Source of the DNA: an uncultured Bacteroides sp.
GTDB lineage: Bacteria > Bacteroidota > Bacteroidia > Bacteroidales > Bacteroidaceae
Assembly: GCA_900556625.1 (NCBI GenBank)
Contig: USPQ01000051.1
Span: forward strand, 1 to 17,697
Direction of reading: 5' to 3'
Length of the DNA: 17,697 bases
Both the position numbers and the translations under genes were made by a program. A model generated the notes under the pieces. It had not been told where the DNA came from. It saw nothing but the letters and a program-made list of their open reading frames with translations, and made no database searches. This document shows, piece by piece, positions 1 to 7,356 of this stretch. The first letter of the stretch is position 1. Every line of letters begins with the position of its first letter.

Positions 1-48
1 AAGGGTAAACCTTTTTTTAGAACCGGAGTTAGTCTTCATCTTTGGCAT
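1..48 (-). CDS. rpmI: 50S ribosomal protein L35, N-terminal fragment (cut by window edge)
   Basis: Only the first 16 codons are inside the window. They read MPKMKTNSGSKKRFTL, the conserved N-terminus of bacterial L35, a small basic protein of the large ribosomal subunit. The ATG is the reverse complement of CAT at 46-48. It follows infC on the same strand, with 68 bases between them that carry a hairpin (82-106). This is the usual infC-rpmI-rplT order, so rplT is expected just beyond the left edge. The call rests on a short but distinctive peptide plus gene order. Confidence 0.93.
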   Translation of the reverse strand, partial: MPKMKTNSGSKKRFTL

Positions 49-81
49 CTTACTTATTTTTAAATTATTAAATATATAATG

Positions 82-106
82 GCAACGCACTATACCTGCG
101 CGTTAC
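82..106 (-). promoter_or_regulatory. Hairpin between infC and rpmI, candidate ribosomal-protein control element
   Basis: Read on the minus strand, GTAACGCGC (106-98) pairs with GTGCGTTGC (90-82) across a 7-base loop. This gives nine consecutive pairs, two of them G-U. No T-tract follows; the next bases are mixed AT, and the rpmI start lies about 33 bases downstream. It therefore looks less like a terminator than like a processing or regulatory structure. In Escherichia coli and Bacillus, the rpmI-rplT genes are controlled by L20 binding to mRNA structures. A similar role here is inference. Confidence 0.45.
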
Positions 107-116
107 GCATTTTCTC

Positions 117-719
117 TTATTCTTCCTCAGCTTCCGGCTTTTCAGCTTTCTGCACAGGAGCGGCAGGTTTCGGTGCTGCTGGCTTTTTAGCTGCCTCTTT
201 CTTTTTCGGAGAAAGTTGTATAGTCATACGCTTTCCCTCAAGTATAGGCATCTGATCTACTTTCGCGTAATCTTCAAGGTCGTTGGCAAAACGAAGCAAA
301 AGAACTTCACCTTGCTCCTTAAAAAGGATGGAACGTCCCTTAAAGAACACATAGGCCTTCACCTTATCTCCATCTTCCAAAAAGCCCTTAGCATGCTTCA
401 ACTTGAAGTTGTAATCATGATCGTCTGTCTGAGGTCCGAAACGGATCTCTTTTACATTGACCTTAACCTGCTTCGCTTTTTGTTCCTTCTGGCGTTTCTT
501 TAATTGATAAAGAAATTTAGAGTAATCAATAATACGACAAACAGGGGGTTGAGCATTAGGAGAAATTTCCACTAAATCCAATTCTTTCTCTTCGGCCATT
601 TTCAAGGCTTGAAAGATAGGATATACTTTCGGTTCAATATCGTCGCCTACAATGCGGACTTCTTTGGCACGAATCTGTTCGTTGATTCTGTATTGCCCTT
701 TAAAAGTGTCATTCTTCAT
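117..719 (-). CDS. infC: Translation initiation factor IF-3
   Basis: IF3 binds the 30S subunit, keeps it apart from 50S and checks start-codon/initiator-tRNA pairing. The 200-residue product has the two IF3 domains: IF3-N at about residues 10-79, including LDLVEISPNAQPPVCRI, and IF3-C at about 87-171, including IRFGPQ and the FFKGR segment. They are joined by a lysine/glutamine-rich helix linker. Residues 172-200 form a Lys/Ala/Pro/Glu-rich tail longer than in the E. coli protein and common in Bacteroidetes. The start is a plain ATG, not the AUU used by enterobacterial infC, so AUU-based autoregulation is not expected. It lies between thrS and rpmI in the classic order, with a 71-base gap after thrS that may hold its own promoter. 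Confidence 0.97.
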   Translation of the reverse strand: MKNDTFKGQYRINEQIRAKEVRIVGDDIEPKVYPIFQALKMAEEKELDLVEISPNAQPPVCRIIDYSKFLYQLKKRQKEQKAKQVKVNVKEIRFGPQTDDHDYNFKLKHAKGFLEDGDKVKAYVFFKGRSILFKEQGEVLLLRFANDLEDYAKVDQMPILEGKRMTIQLSPKKKEAAKKPAAPKPAAPVQKAEKPEAEEE

Positions 720-785
720 TAAAAACGTTTACTTCCTAGTTTGATCTTTTTATTGTTCTACTAAATATTTATCATGAAACGGCTG

Positions 786-793
786 CAAAGTTA
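786..793 (-). promoter_or_regulatory. Possible -7 element ahead of infC
   Basis: The minus strand reads TAACTTTG, which fits the Bacteroides -7 consensus TAnnTTTG. It overlaps the stop codon of thrS and would place transcription start about 60 bases before infC. No good TTTG is seen at the -33 distance. An internal promoter for infC-rpmI is plausible but the motif is short. Confidence 0.3.
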
Positions 794-2731
794 CCATTTA
801 TTTATCATATTCTGAACTTCTTCGTTCAAAATTTTAGCAAATTCTTCAAATTTCATGGTCCCCTTATCTCCTTCGCCTTGTCTACGAACAGAAACTTCAC
901 CATTTTCTGCTTCTTTTTCGCCGACAATCAGCATATAAGGAATACGTTTCATCTCATTATCACGGATCTTGCGACCTATTTTTTCGTTGCGGTCATCTAC
1001 AATCGCACGGATTTCGTGAGTTTTCAGATACATCTTCACTTGTTCCGCATATTCATTGAACTTCTCACTGATCGGCAGAATAGCAACCTGGTCGGGTGTC
1101 AACCACAATGGGAACTTACCGGCGGTATGTTCAATCAGCACGGCAACAAAGCGCTCCATTGATCCGAACGGTGCACGATGGATCATAACCGGACGGTGTT
1201 TCTGATTATCAGATCCCATATATTCCAGTTCAAAACGTTCCGGCAAGTTATAGTCTACCTGGATAGTACCCAACTGCCAGCGACGACCGATTGCATCTTT
1301 CACCATAAAGTCGAGCTTAGGACCGTAGAAAGCCGCTTCACCATATTCAATCTTAGCAGGTAATCCTTTTTCTTCACACGCCTCGATAATAGCCTGTTCT
1401 GCCTTTTCCCAATTATCATCACTACCAATATATTTTTCGCGGTTTACTTTATCGCGTAATGATATCTGAGCCTCAAAATTCTGGAAATTCATAGAACGGA
1501 ACACAATAGAGATGATATCCATTACACGAAGGAATTCATCTTTTACCTGATCCGGACGACAGAAAATATGAGCGTCATCCTGCGTAAAGCTACGTACACG
1601 AGTTAAACCGTGCAACTCACCACTTTGTTCATAACGACAAACTGTTCCAAATTCAGCAATACGCAATGGAAGGTCTTTATATGAACGCGGGAAGTTCTTA
1701 TAAATCTCACAATGGTGAGGGCAGTTCATCGGTTTCAAGAAGTACTCTTCTCCTTCTTCCGGAGTATGAATAGGTTGGAAAGCGTCTTTGCCATATTTTG
1801 CATAGTGACCGGAAGTCACATATAGTAACTTGTTGCCAATCGGCGGGGTGATTACTTCCTGATAGTCATAGCGAGTCTGGATACGACGCAAGAATTCCTG
1901 CAAACGCAGACGTAATGCAGTACCTTTCGGCAACCACATCGGAAGTCCCTTTCCTACCGTCTCCGAGAACATGAACAACTGCATCTCTTTGCCGATCTTA
2001 CGGTGGTCACGTTTTTTGGCTTCTTCCAACAATACCAGATACTCATCCAGCATTTTCTTCTTCGGGAACGTGATACCATAAATACGTGTCAACATCTTAC
2101 GGTCTTCCTGACCACGCCAATATGCACCGGCTACCGTAGTCAGTTTGATAGCTTTGATCGGAGCAGTCGTCATCAAGTGAGGACCACGGCAAAGATCAGT
2201 AAATGCCCCTTGCGTATAAGTAGTAATATGTCCGTCTTCCAATTCGGAAATCAACTCACATTTATAAGTTTCCCCACGATCGCCAAACATCTTCAATGCA
2301 TCCGCTTTGGCAATGCTCTCTCTGACTACATCCTCTTTCTTGGCAGCCAGTTCCTGCATCTTAGCTTCAATAGCAGGCAGATCACTTTCCTTGATTACCG
2401 CTTCTCCCGGATCTACATCATAATAGAATCCGTTTTCAATGGCCGGGCCGATACCGAACTGAATGCCCGGATAAAGTTCCTGCAAAGCTTCAGCCAGCAA
2501 GTGAGCACTTGTATGCCAAAAAGCATGTTTGCCTTCTTCATCATCCCATTTATAAAGCACGAAATCAGCATCTTCATTAATAGGACGTCCTAAATCATAA
2601 GTCTCGCCATTCACGCCACAAGCCAAAACATCTTGTGCCAAACGCGAACTGATACTTTCTGCAATCTGTAAACCGTTCACTCCTTCATTATATTCACGAA
2701 CAGAGCCATCGGGAAATTTTATCTTTATCAT
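791..2731 (-). CDS. thrS: Threonyl-tRNA synthetase
   Basis: This class II synthetase charges tRNA-Thr in the cytoplasm. The 646-residue protein from MIKIKFPDGS has the full family layout. A TGS domain covers about 1-62. The SAD editing domain follows, with HTSAH (H73, H77) and DLCRGPH (C181, H185), the four residues expected for hydrolysis of mischarged seryl-tRNA. The catalytic core has putative zinc ligands C337 (MNCPHHC), H388 (FTQDDAHIF) and the His of VMIHRAPFGS near 514. An anticodon-binding domain ends the protein. The reading frame is open 12 codons further up to 2767, but homologues start at MIKIKF, and a -7-like element (2765-2772) would start transcription inside that extension. 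I therefore chose 2731. It follows the TPR gene by 81 bases and precedes infC. Confidence 0.97.
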   Translation of the reverse strand: MIKIKFPDGSVREYNEGVNGLQIAESISSRLAQDVLACGVNGETYDLGRPINEDADFVLYKWDDEEGKHAFWHTSAHLLAEALQELYPGIQFGIGPAIENGFYYDVDPGEAVIKESDLPAIEAKMQELAAKKEDVVRESIAKADALKMFGDRGETYKCELISELEDGHITTYTQGAFTDLCRGPHLMTTAPIKAIKLTTVAGAYWRGQEDRKMLTRIYGITFPKKKMLDEYLVLLEEAKKRDHRKIGKEMQLFMFSETVGKGLPMWLPKGTALRLRLQEFLRRIQTRYDYQEVITPPIGNKLLYVTSGHYAKYGKDAFQPIHTPEEGEEYFLKPMNCPHHCEIYKNFPRSYKDLPLRIAEFGTVCRYEQSGELHGLTRVRSFTQDDAHIFCRPDQVKDEFLRVMDIISIVFRSMNFQNFEAQISLRDKVNREKYIGSDDNWEKAEQAIIEACEEKGLPAKIEYGEAAFYGPKLDFMVKDAIGRRWQLGTIQVDYNLPERFELEYMGSDNQKHRPVMIHRAPFGSMERFVAVLIEHTAGKFPLWLTPDQVAILPISEKFNEYAEQVKMYLKTHEIRAIVDDRNEKIGRKIRDNEMKRIPYMLIVGEKEAENGEVSVRRQGEGDKGTMKFEEFAKILNEEVQNMINKW

Positions 2732-2764
2732 AATAGATGATGTTATATTTTCACAATTTGAACG

Positions 2765-2772
2765 CAAAAGTA
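2765..2772 (-). promoter_or_regulatory. Possible -7 element ahead of thrS
   Basis: The minus strand reads TACTTTTG, matching TAnnTTTG. Transcription would begin near 2758, leaving a leader of about 27 bases before the MIKIKF start. There is no convincing -33 TTTG. The same octamer stands upstream of cysQ and of the dehydrogenase gene. Confidence 0.33.
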
Positions 2773-2812
2773 AGTAAATCTTTTGAGTTTTCCATTTTTT
2801 ATCAAATAAATG

Positions 2813-4849
2813 TTATTCCGTCTGATCCGTAAAACGTTTAATCACGTTATAAGCAGAAACAATACCCAACTCACCGGCTTTACTTAAATCAGAAATGCCC
2901 AGCTTGTTATTACCTAAAAATATATGGGTAAGGCCTCTATTAAAGTAAGCATCCGCAAAATCAGGATTCAGCTCGATCGCCTTGTCATAATCGGCAATAG
3001 CAGCCCGGTAGTCCTTCAGCATAGCAGAGACATTCGCACGGTTATAGTAAGCATAAACAAAGTCCGGTGCCAGATTGATCACCTTGTCCAGGTCTTTCCT
3101 TACTACTTCATAATCAACCGCAGTAATCTCTTTACGTTTATCACCCGGAATATCCGTTTCGGCGGCTTGTTCCGCCTTCTGATATTCCAGTTGCTTACAG
3201 CGGATAAGCGCACGCATAAAATAAGCCGGGAAGAAATCACCGTCCAACAGAATCGTCTGTGTCAAGTCAGCCACAGCACTTGAGAAGTCCTGCACCAGAT
3301 AGAAGTCAATCGCACGGGCAAAACGCTTCGGAGCGCTCTTTTCATCAGCCACGATAGCGGACGTATGTGTATCGATCAAAGCAAAATGGAATTTCACCTG
3401 TTCTTCTGTCAACGGAGCTTCCATATTCGTAATACGGAGACGTTTAGAGAGGATTCCTGTATGGTTCAAGTCCTCAATATACTTATGAAAATTCACCGAA
3501 CGTTTCACGTCACTCATTTTCTCATAATAAGTCAAAGCAAACATGGGCTCCAGTGTGATATTTACATTCTTGTCCTGCACACGTCCACGATAATCACTCG
3601 TATAACGCTGTTCGGCTTCAGAGTCATCGGCAATTACTATCTTACGATAGTTATTCATATTCTTATCCGACTTCTTGCGTGTTTTTTCTCCATCTTCATC
3701 TCCACTTCCGTCCGCTTTATCTTTATTCTGGGCAACATCCTTATTAGTCACACCGTTCTGCTTGTCAATCTGGGCTTTCATGACCTTAAACTCATCTTGT
3801 TCCGCTCCTTTCTTATCCCCAATTTTTCTACGGGCTTCCGAACGCTGATAATATCCGGCCAGAAAGTTAGGATACTGATTGATAACAGTCGTATAGTCTT
3901 GTATGGCCCCACGATAATCACCTGTCTGCGCACGGAGTAAACCACGGTTAAAGACAGCCATCATATTATCCGGTTCCATTTGAATGACAAAATCAAAGTC
4001 CTCAATTGCCCGGTTGTCATCCCCTACCCGTGCACGAAGCAGACCACGATTATAATGTCCGATAAAGTTATTGGGATCAATATCCAATGCCAAATCATAG
4101 TCACTCATAGCACCCCTCAGATTATTCTGATGGAATCTTGCCAATGCACGATTAATATAGTTTCCGGCATTCTTCGCACTTAAATGAATAGCCCGGTCAA
4201 AATCCGATTCCGCTTCCGCATATTTGGATTGCTGCAATTTCACAATTGCCCGTGCAGCCCATGCGTCCGGATCATATTTATCCAATTCAAGCGCCTTATT
4301 GAAATCGGTCAAGGCAGCAATGGTGTCCTTCTGCTGCAAAGACACTTCCCCCCTCATTAAATAAGCACGTGTATAACGGGGAGACACTTTCAGCAAACTT
4401 TCCAGATCCTCTTTTGCTGAATTATAATCCTTTTTCTGAATATGAGATAACGTTAAATTATGCCACAGAGTGATATTCTCCGGATCATAATGCAAAGCCT
4501 TCTGATAATCTTCAATAGCCCCGTCAAATTTGCTCTGACGGATTCTGGCAAGGCCACGAATCTGATAAGCACCTACCACAAACGGATTGCGTTGGATAGC
4601 CGCATCACAGTCTGCTTCCGCACCTTGAAAATCTTCCAGATTCAGTTTGGCCAAAGCCCTGAAAAAATAAGGCTCATACAAATAAGGTTTAGCGTTAATT
4701 ACCTGGTTGAAGTACTGAATGGAAAGTACATAATCCTCAAAATAAAGAGCGTTTCGGGCGATAGTCATCACCCGATCCGTATTTATCTGAGCACATACCA
4801 GTGTGGGGAACAGTAATAATACTGTTAATATTCTCTTTATCATCGACAT
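2813..4849 (-). CDS. Large exported tetratricopeptide-repeat protein, function unknown
   Basis: The 678-residue protein begins with a Sec signal peptide (MSMIKRILTVLLLFPTLVCA, cut probably before QINTD), so it should be periplasmic or envelope-attached. About ten TPR units run from roughly residue 24 to 360, with repeated signatures such as NRGLLRA, GDYRGAIQDY and ALDIDPNN. A charged low-complexity stretch rich in Lys, Asp and Glu follows at about 365-400. Next comes a segment of about 110 residues without clear TPRs, then at least three more TPRs up to the C-terminus (AIADYDKAIELNPDFADAYF). TPR arrays are protein-binding scaffolds and no enzyme motif is visible. The gene lies between def and thrS in the same direction, 70 and 81 bases away. 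A second ATG at 4843 (MIKRIL) is an alternative start. The name stops at the domain level. Confidence 0.9.
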   Translation of the reverse strand: MSMIKRILTVLLLFPTLVCAQINTDRVMTIARNALYFEDYVLSIQYFNQVINAKPYLYEPYFFRALAKLNLEDFQGAEADCDAAIQRNPFVVGAYQIRGLARIRQSKFDGAIEDYQKALHYDPENITLWHNLTLSHIQKKDYNSAKEDLESLLKVSPRYTRAYLMRGEVSLQQKDTIAALTDFNKALELDKYDPDAWAARAIVKLQQSKYAEAESDFDRAIHLSAKNAGNYINRALARFHQNNLRGAMSDYDLALDIDPNNFIGHYNRGLLRARVGDDNRAIEDFDFVIQMEPDNMMAVFNRGLLRAQTGDYRGAIQDYTTVINQYPNFLAGYYQRSEARRKIGDKKGAEQDEFKVMKAQIDKQNGVTNKDVAQNKDKADGSGDEDGEKTRKKSDKNMNNYRKIVIADDSEAEQRYTSDYRGRVQDKNVNITLEPMFALTYYEKMSDVKRSVNFHKYIEDLNHTGILSKRLRITNMEAPLTEEQVKFHFALIDTHTSAIVADEKSAPKRFARAIDFYLVQDFSSAVADLTQTILLDGDFFPAYFMRALIRCKQLEYQKAEQAAETDIPGDKRKEITAVDYEVVRKDLDKVINLAPDFVYAYYNRANVSAMLKDYRAAIADYDKAIELNPDFADAYFNRGLTHIFLGNNKLGISDLSKAGELGIVSAYNVIKRFTDQTE

Positions 4850-4858
4850 TTTATACTT

Positions 4859-4891
4859 GTAAACGAAGCAAAAATAATGCTTTTCGTTTAC
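4859..4891 (-). promoter_or_regulatory. Perfect 9-bp inverted repeat around a -7-like element upstream of the TPR gene
   Basis: GTAAACGAA (4859-4867) and TTCGTTTAC (4883-4891) are exact inverted repeats separated by 15 bases. The spacer contains CAAAAATA (4869-4876), which on the minus strand is TATTTTTG, a match to the Bacteroides -7 consensus. A further TAAACG lies at 4904-4909. The arrangement could be an operator laid over a promoter or an RNA hairpin just before the start codon at 4849. No T-tract suited to a terminator follows on the minus strand. Confidence 0.45.
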
Positions 4892-4919
4892 TTGACAGGG
4901 ATATAAACGTTTTTTATCT

Positions 4920-5474
4920 TTATTTTACCTGTTTCATCTTATAAGAACTGCGTGCTTTCCCCTTCAACATCGTATTCAGTTTTCCCTTAATCATTTGCTT
5001 ACGAAGTGGAGAAATATGATCAATAAACATCTTACCGTCCAAATGGTCGAATTCATGTTGCATTACGCGAGCCAGATAGCCTTCTACAACTTCCTCGTGT
5101 TCCACAAAATTCTCATCCATATATTTCACGCGAATCTTATCTCCTCTTTTCACTGTCTCATGGATACCCGGCAGACTCAGACATCCTTCTTCCATACTTA
5201 CTTCTTCTCCCCCGACCTCTAGTATATGGGGATTGATATAAGCTTTATTAAAATCTTTAAATTCAGGATAATCCTCCGAGAGCGGATCTAATGTAATGGT
5301 AACAACACGAATTGGCAAACCGATTTGCGGAGCAGCCAATCCTACACCATCCGCATGCACCATTGTTTCAAACATATTTGCAATCAACTCTTTCAGATTC
5401 GGATAATCCGGAGTTATATCCTCTGCCACCTTTCTTAAAACAGGCTGGCCATATACATAAATAGGTAAAATCAT
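4920..5474 (-). CDS. def: Peptide deformylase
   Basis: This cytoplasmic metalloenzyme removes the formyl group from the N-terminal methionine of new proteins. The 184-residue product has all three signature motifs: GVGLAAPQIG at 43-52, EGCLS at 96-100 with metal ligand Cys98, and HEFDH at 140-144 with metal ligands His140 and His144 and catalytic Glu141. Length is normal for a bacterial deformylase. It starts 42 bases after ruvX ends, on the same strand, so the two are probably co-transcribed. The TPR gene follows after 70 bases. No Shine-Dalgarno sequence is visible, as is usual in this phylum. Confidence 0.97.
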   Translation of the reverse strand: MILPIYVYGQPVLRKVAEDITPDYPNLKELIANMFETMVHADGVGLAAPQIGLPIRVVTITLDPLSEDYPEFKDFNKAYINPHILEVGGEEVSMEEGCLSLPGIHETVKRGDKIRVKYMDENFVEHEEVVEGYLARVMQHEFDHLDGKMFIDHISPLRKQMIKGKLNTMLKGKARSSYKMKQVK

Positions 5475-5516
5475 ATCTGATATTCTACTAAAAAATTAAG
5501 TTATTCTTTGTCTATA

Positions 5517-5933
5517 TTAAAAACGTTTACTTTCCAAATATGTTTGCAGAATAATTGTAGCGCTAATCTCATCTACCAAAGCCTTGTTCTGCCGGTCTTT
5601 CTTTTTCAGTCCTGCCTCCAGCATAGTCCGATGCGCAAGAACGGAGGTAAAACGCTCATCCACATACTCCACTGGAAGCTCAGGAAAACGTTTTTTCAGT
5701 GAACGGACAAAAGGTTCTATATTTTTCATATTCTCCGAAACTTCATTATTCATTTGCTTAGGCAATCCAATAATAATCCGCTCTACCGGTTCCTTAGCGA
5801 TGTAATCACCGATAAAATTCAAAAGCTCATGTGTAGGAACTGTCGTCAAGCCATTGGCAATCAGCTGCATGGTGTCGCTGACAGCTATTCCTGTACGTTT
5901 TCTTCCGTAATCTATTGCTACTATTCTGCTCAT
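5517..5933 (-). CDS. ruvX: YqgF/RuvX family RNase H-fold nuclease (putative Holliday junction resolvase, pre-16S rRNA processing)
   Basis: This is a small RNase H-fold protein of the YqgF/RuvX family, linked in the literature to 16S rRNA 5' end maturation and to Holliday junction resolution. From ATG 5933 it has 138 residues. Visible motifs are IDYGRKRTGIAVSD at 7-20 (acidic Asp8), IIIGLP at 53-58, VDERFTS at 91-97 and DEISATIILQ at 121-130 (Asp121), which together carry the acidic active-site residues. The frame can be extended three codons to a TTG at 5942, but ATG 5933 matches the family N-terminus. It is the first gene of the ruvX-def-TPR-thrS block, and the OmpA terminator lies only about 20 bases upstream. 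Confidence 0.95.
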   Translation of the reverse strand: MSRIVAIDYGRKRTGIAVSDTMQLIANGLTTVPTHELLNFIGDYIAKEPVERIIIGLPKQMNNEVSENMKNIEPFVRSLKKRFPELPVEYVDERFTSVLAHRTMLEAGLKKKDRQNKALVDEISATIILQTYLESKRF

Positions 5934-5939
5934 GGGGCA

Positions 5940-5947
5940 CAAAAATA
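5940..5947 (-). promoter_or_regulatory. Possible -7 element for ruvX inside the T-tract of the upstream terminator
   Basis: The minus strand reads TATTTTTG, fitting TAnnTTTG, only six bases before the ruvX ATG. A TTTC at 5970-5967 sits 19 bases upstream, one base off the -33 TTTG. If real, the transcript would have almost no leader. The T-tract of the terminator makes such a match likely by chance. Confidence 0.22.
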
Positions 5948-5980
5948 CAAAAAAGACGCTTCCCGTGAAAGGAAACGTCT
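5941..5980 (-). terminator. Intrinsic terminator of the OmpA-family gene
   Basis: AGACG (5954-5958) pairs with CGTCT (5976-5980). After one mismatch, TTCC (5960-5963) pairs with GGAA (5971-5974). On the minus strand the hairpin is followed by a T-rich run (5953-5941). It lies 28 bases beyond the stop of the OmpA gene at 6008 and directly ahead of ruvX. The right side is also T-rich on the plus strand, but no plus-strand gene ends there. Confidence 0.75.
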
Positions 5981-6007
5981 CTTTTATTATAATATTTCAA
6001 ATATATA

Positions 6008-7150
6008 TTATTCTTCAACAATTGCTACACGGCTCAGTTTAGCATCATCATAGAACATGTTGCCAACACCACCCTTATAGTCAACCTTCAACTGAGAAGC
6101 AGGAACTCCGAATTCGTTAACCATCAAGTCACGAACAGCTTCAGCTCTCTTCTTACTCAACTTCATGTTGTATTCAGCAGAGCCTGTACCCTTATCAGCA
6201 TATCCAGTTATAGTAAATACTTTTCCTGGATTTTCCTTGATACCCTTAGCCATAGCTTCGATATTCATGTACTCTCTCTTGCTGATATTACTCTTACCGA
6301 TATTGAATACTACGACAAGGCGTGGAACAAATCCGGCTTCTTTCTTAACAACCACTTCCGGTTTCTTATTACGTGCTTCAACCAGGTCACGCTTCAAAGA
6401 TTCATTTTCACCCTTCAGTGCGTTTACTCTGTCTCTCATATCGTTCAACTGGCTCTCTGGAACCATCGGAACTGTAGGAACTGCATTCCAACCGCGTTTC
6501 TTAAATTTATAAGTAACACCTACAGTCAGTCCTAACATAGCTTCCTTATTCTCACCAGCCAATGTATTTTTCATAAACAGGCTACGCATTTCCACGTTGA
6601 AGTCCAAAGCAGACGACAAACGGAAACGGTTAATCAAACCTAAATTAAAACCAATATTATCATCTGTCGGTTTCGTCCAAGAATGAACCCATCCTGCACC
6701 TGCATAAGGGATGAATGAATACAGACGGTCTTCCTTATACCCGCAGAACATATTAGTAAGGTTCAACATAACATCAGCATGGAAATTAGCGATATTCCAT
6801 TTCTGCTTATAATATCCGTTAGACATAACGCCACCTTTTACATAAGCATCATCTTCAAGCAAAGTAGCTCCCTTAGCCTGAAGACCATTATAAGCAATAC
6901 GCAAACCGATTCCGGGAGTAAACCACTTTCCTACAGCAATGTCCAATGCAGGAGCAAGTCGTTTTCCAAAATCCAACTTACCGTCATTATCTCCAAAATA
7001 CATCTGGGCTCCCAGACCACCGCTAATAAACCAATTAGCTCCAAAGCGGTTTGTCTCTACGCTATAGCTAGTTGCTGCTTTTTCTTTTTCCTGAGCAGGC
7101 AGACAAACAGAAACTGCCGCCAATAAAATAAATAATAAACCCTTTTTCAT
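6008..7150 (-). CDS. OmpA-family outer membrane protein with peptidoglycan-binding C-terminal domain
   Basis: The 380-residue protein has a Sec signal peptide (residues 1-20, ending VCLPAQ) and a region of alternating aromatic and polar strands at about 35-217 typical of an eight-stranded beta-barrel. A short coiled-coil/heptad stretch (about 232-262) leads to an OmpA C-terminal domain at about 277-380. That domain includes TITGYADKGTGSAEYN and LSKKRAEAV, with Asp319 and Arg335 placed to bind diaminopimelate of peptidoglycan. It should anchor the outer membrane to the wall. It forms its own transcription unit, with a clear promoter at 7226-7257 and a terminator at 5941-5980. Proteins of this type are often abundant major OMPs in Bacteroides, but the exact orthologue is not claimed. 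Confidence 0.93.
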   Translation of the reverse strand: MKKGLLFILLAAVSVCLPAQEKEKAATSYSVETNRFGANWFISGGLGAQMYFGDNDGKLDFGKRLAPALDIAVGKWFTPGIGLRIAYNGLQAKGATLLEDDAYVKGGVMSNGYYKQKWNIANFHADVMLNLTNMFCGYKEDRLYSFIPYAGAGWVHSWTKPTDDNIGFNLGLINRFRLSSALDFNVEMRSLFMKNTLAGENKEAMLGLTVGVTYKFKKRGWNAVPTVPMVPESQLNDMRDRVNALKGENESLKRDLVEARNKKPEVVVKKEAGFVPRLVVVFNIGKSNISKREYMNIEAMAKGIKENPGKVFTITGYADKGTGSAEYNMKLSKKRAEAVRDLMVNEFGVPASQLKVDYKGGVGNMFYDDAKLSRVAIVEE

Positions 7151-7225
7151 CTCAATTTATTTTAGTAAATAATATATTTCCATCAAAAAGAGAATAAGAT
7201 GAACTTATTTTCTTAAAAATTACTG

Positions 7226-7257
7226 CAAATATAGATATTTAATATAATACACACAAA
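7226..7257 (-). promoter_or_regulatory. Promoter of the OmpA-family gene (Bacteroides sigma-AB type)
   Basis: On the minus strand, TTTG (7257-7254) is followed after exactly 20 bases by TATATTTG (7233-7226). This matches both halves of the Bacteroides consensus TTTG-N19-21-TAnnTTTG. Transcription would begin near 7220, giving a leader of about 70 bases. It is the best-formed promoter in the window and fits strong expression of an outer-membrane protein. Confidence 0.75.
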
Positions 7258-7300
7258 AAATCACGTAAAAAATCACACCCCCATTCTTTTTTTATAAAAC

Positions 7301-7335
7301 AAAAAATAGCCAACGACAAATTTATCATTGGCTAT
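7301..7335 (-). terminator. Intrinsic terminator at the end of the sulfonation operon
   Basis: ATAGCCAA (7306-7313) and TTGGCTAT (7328-7335) form a perfect 8-bp stem with a 14-base loop. On the minus strand the stem is followed by six T. It lies 22 bases past the stop of the PCMD gene and before the OmpA promoter, separating the two transcription units. Confidence 0.8.
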
Positions 7336-7356
7336 TCTTATTTTTCTGCTGTACCT

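Noticed and set aside
2003..2593. Plus-strand open frame of 196 codons opposite thrS
   Set aside because: Antisense shadow of a strongly conserved synthetase. No supporting signals.
2732..2767. N-terminal extension of thrS by 12 codons
   Set aside because: Homologues begin at MIKIKF, and a -7-like element overlaps the extension. The extra residues are not family-like.
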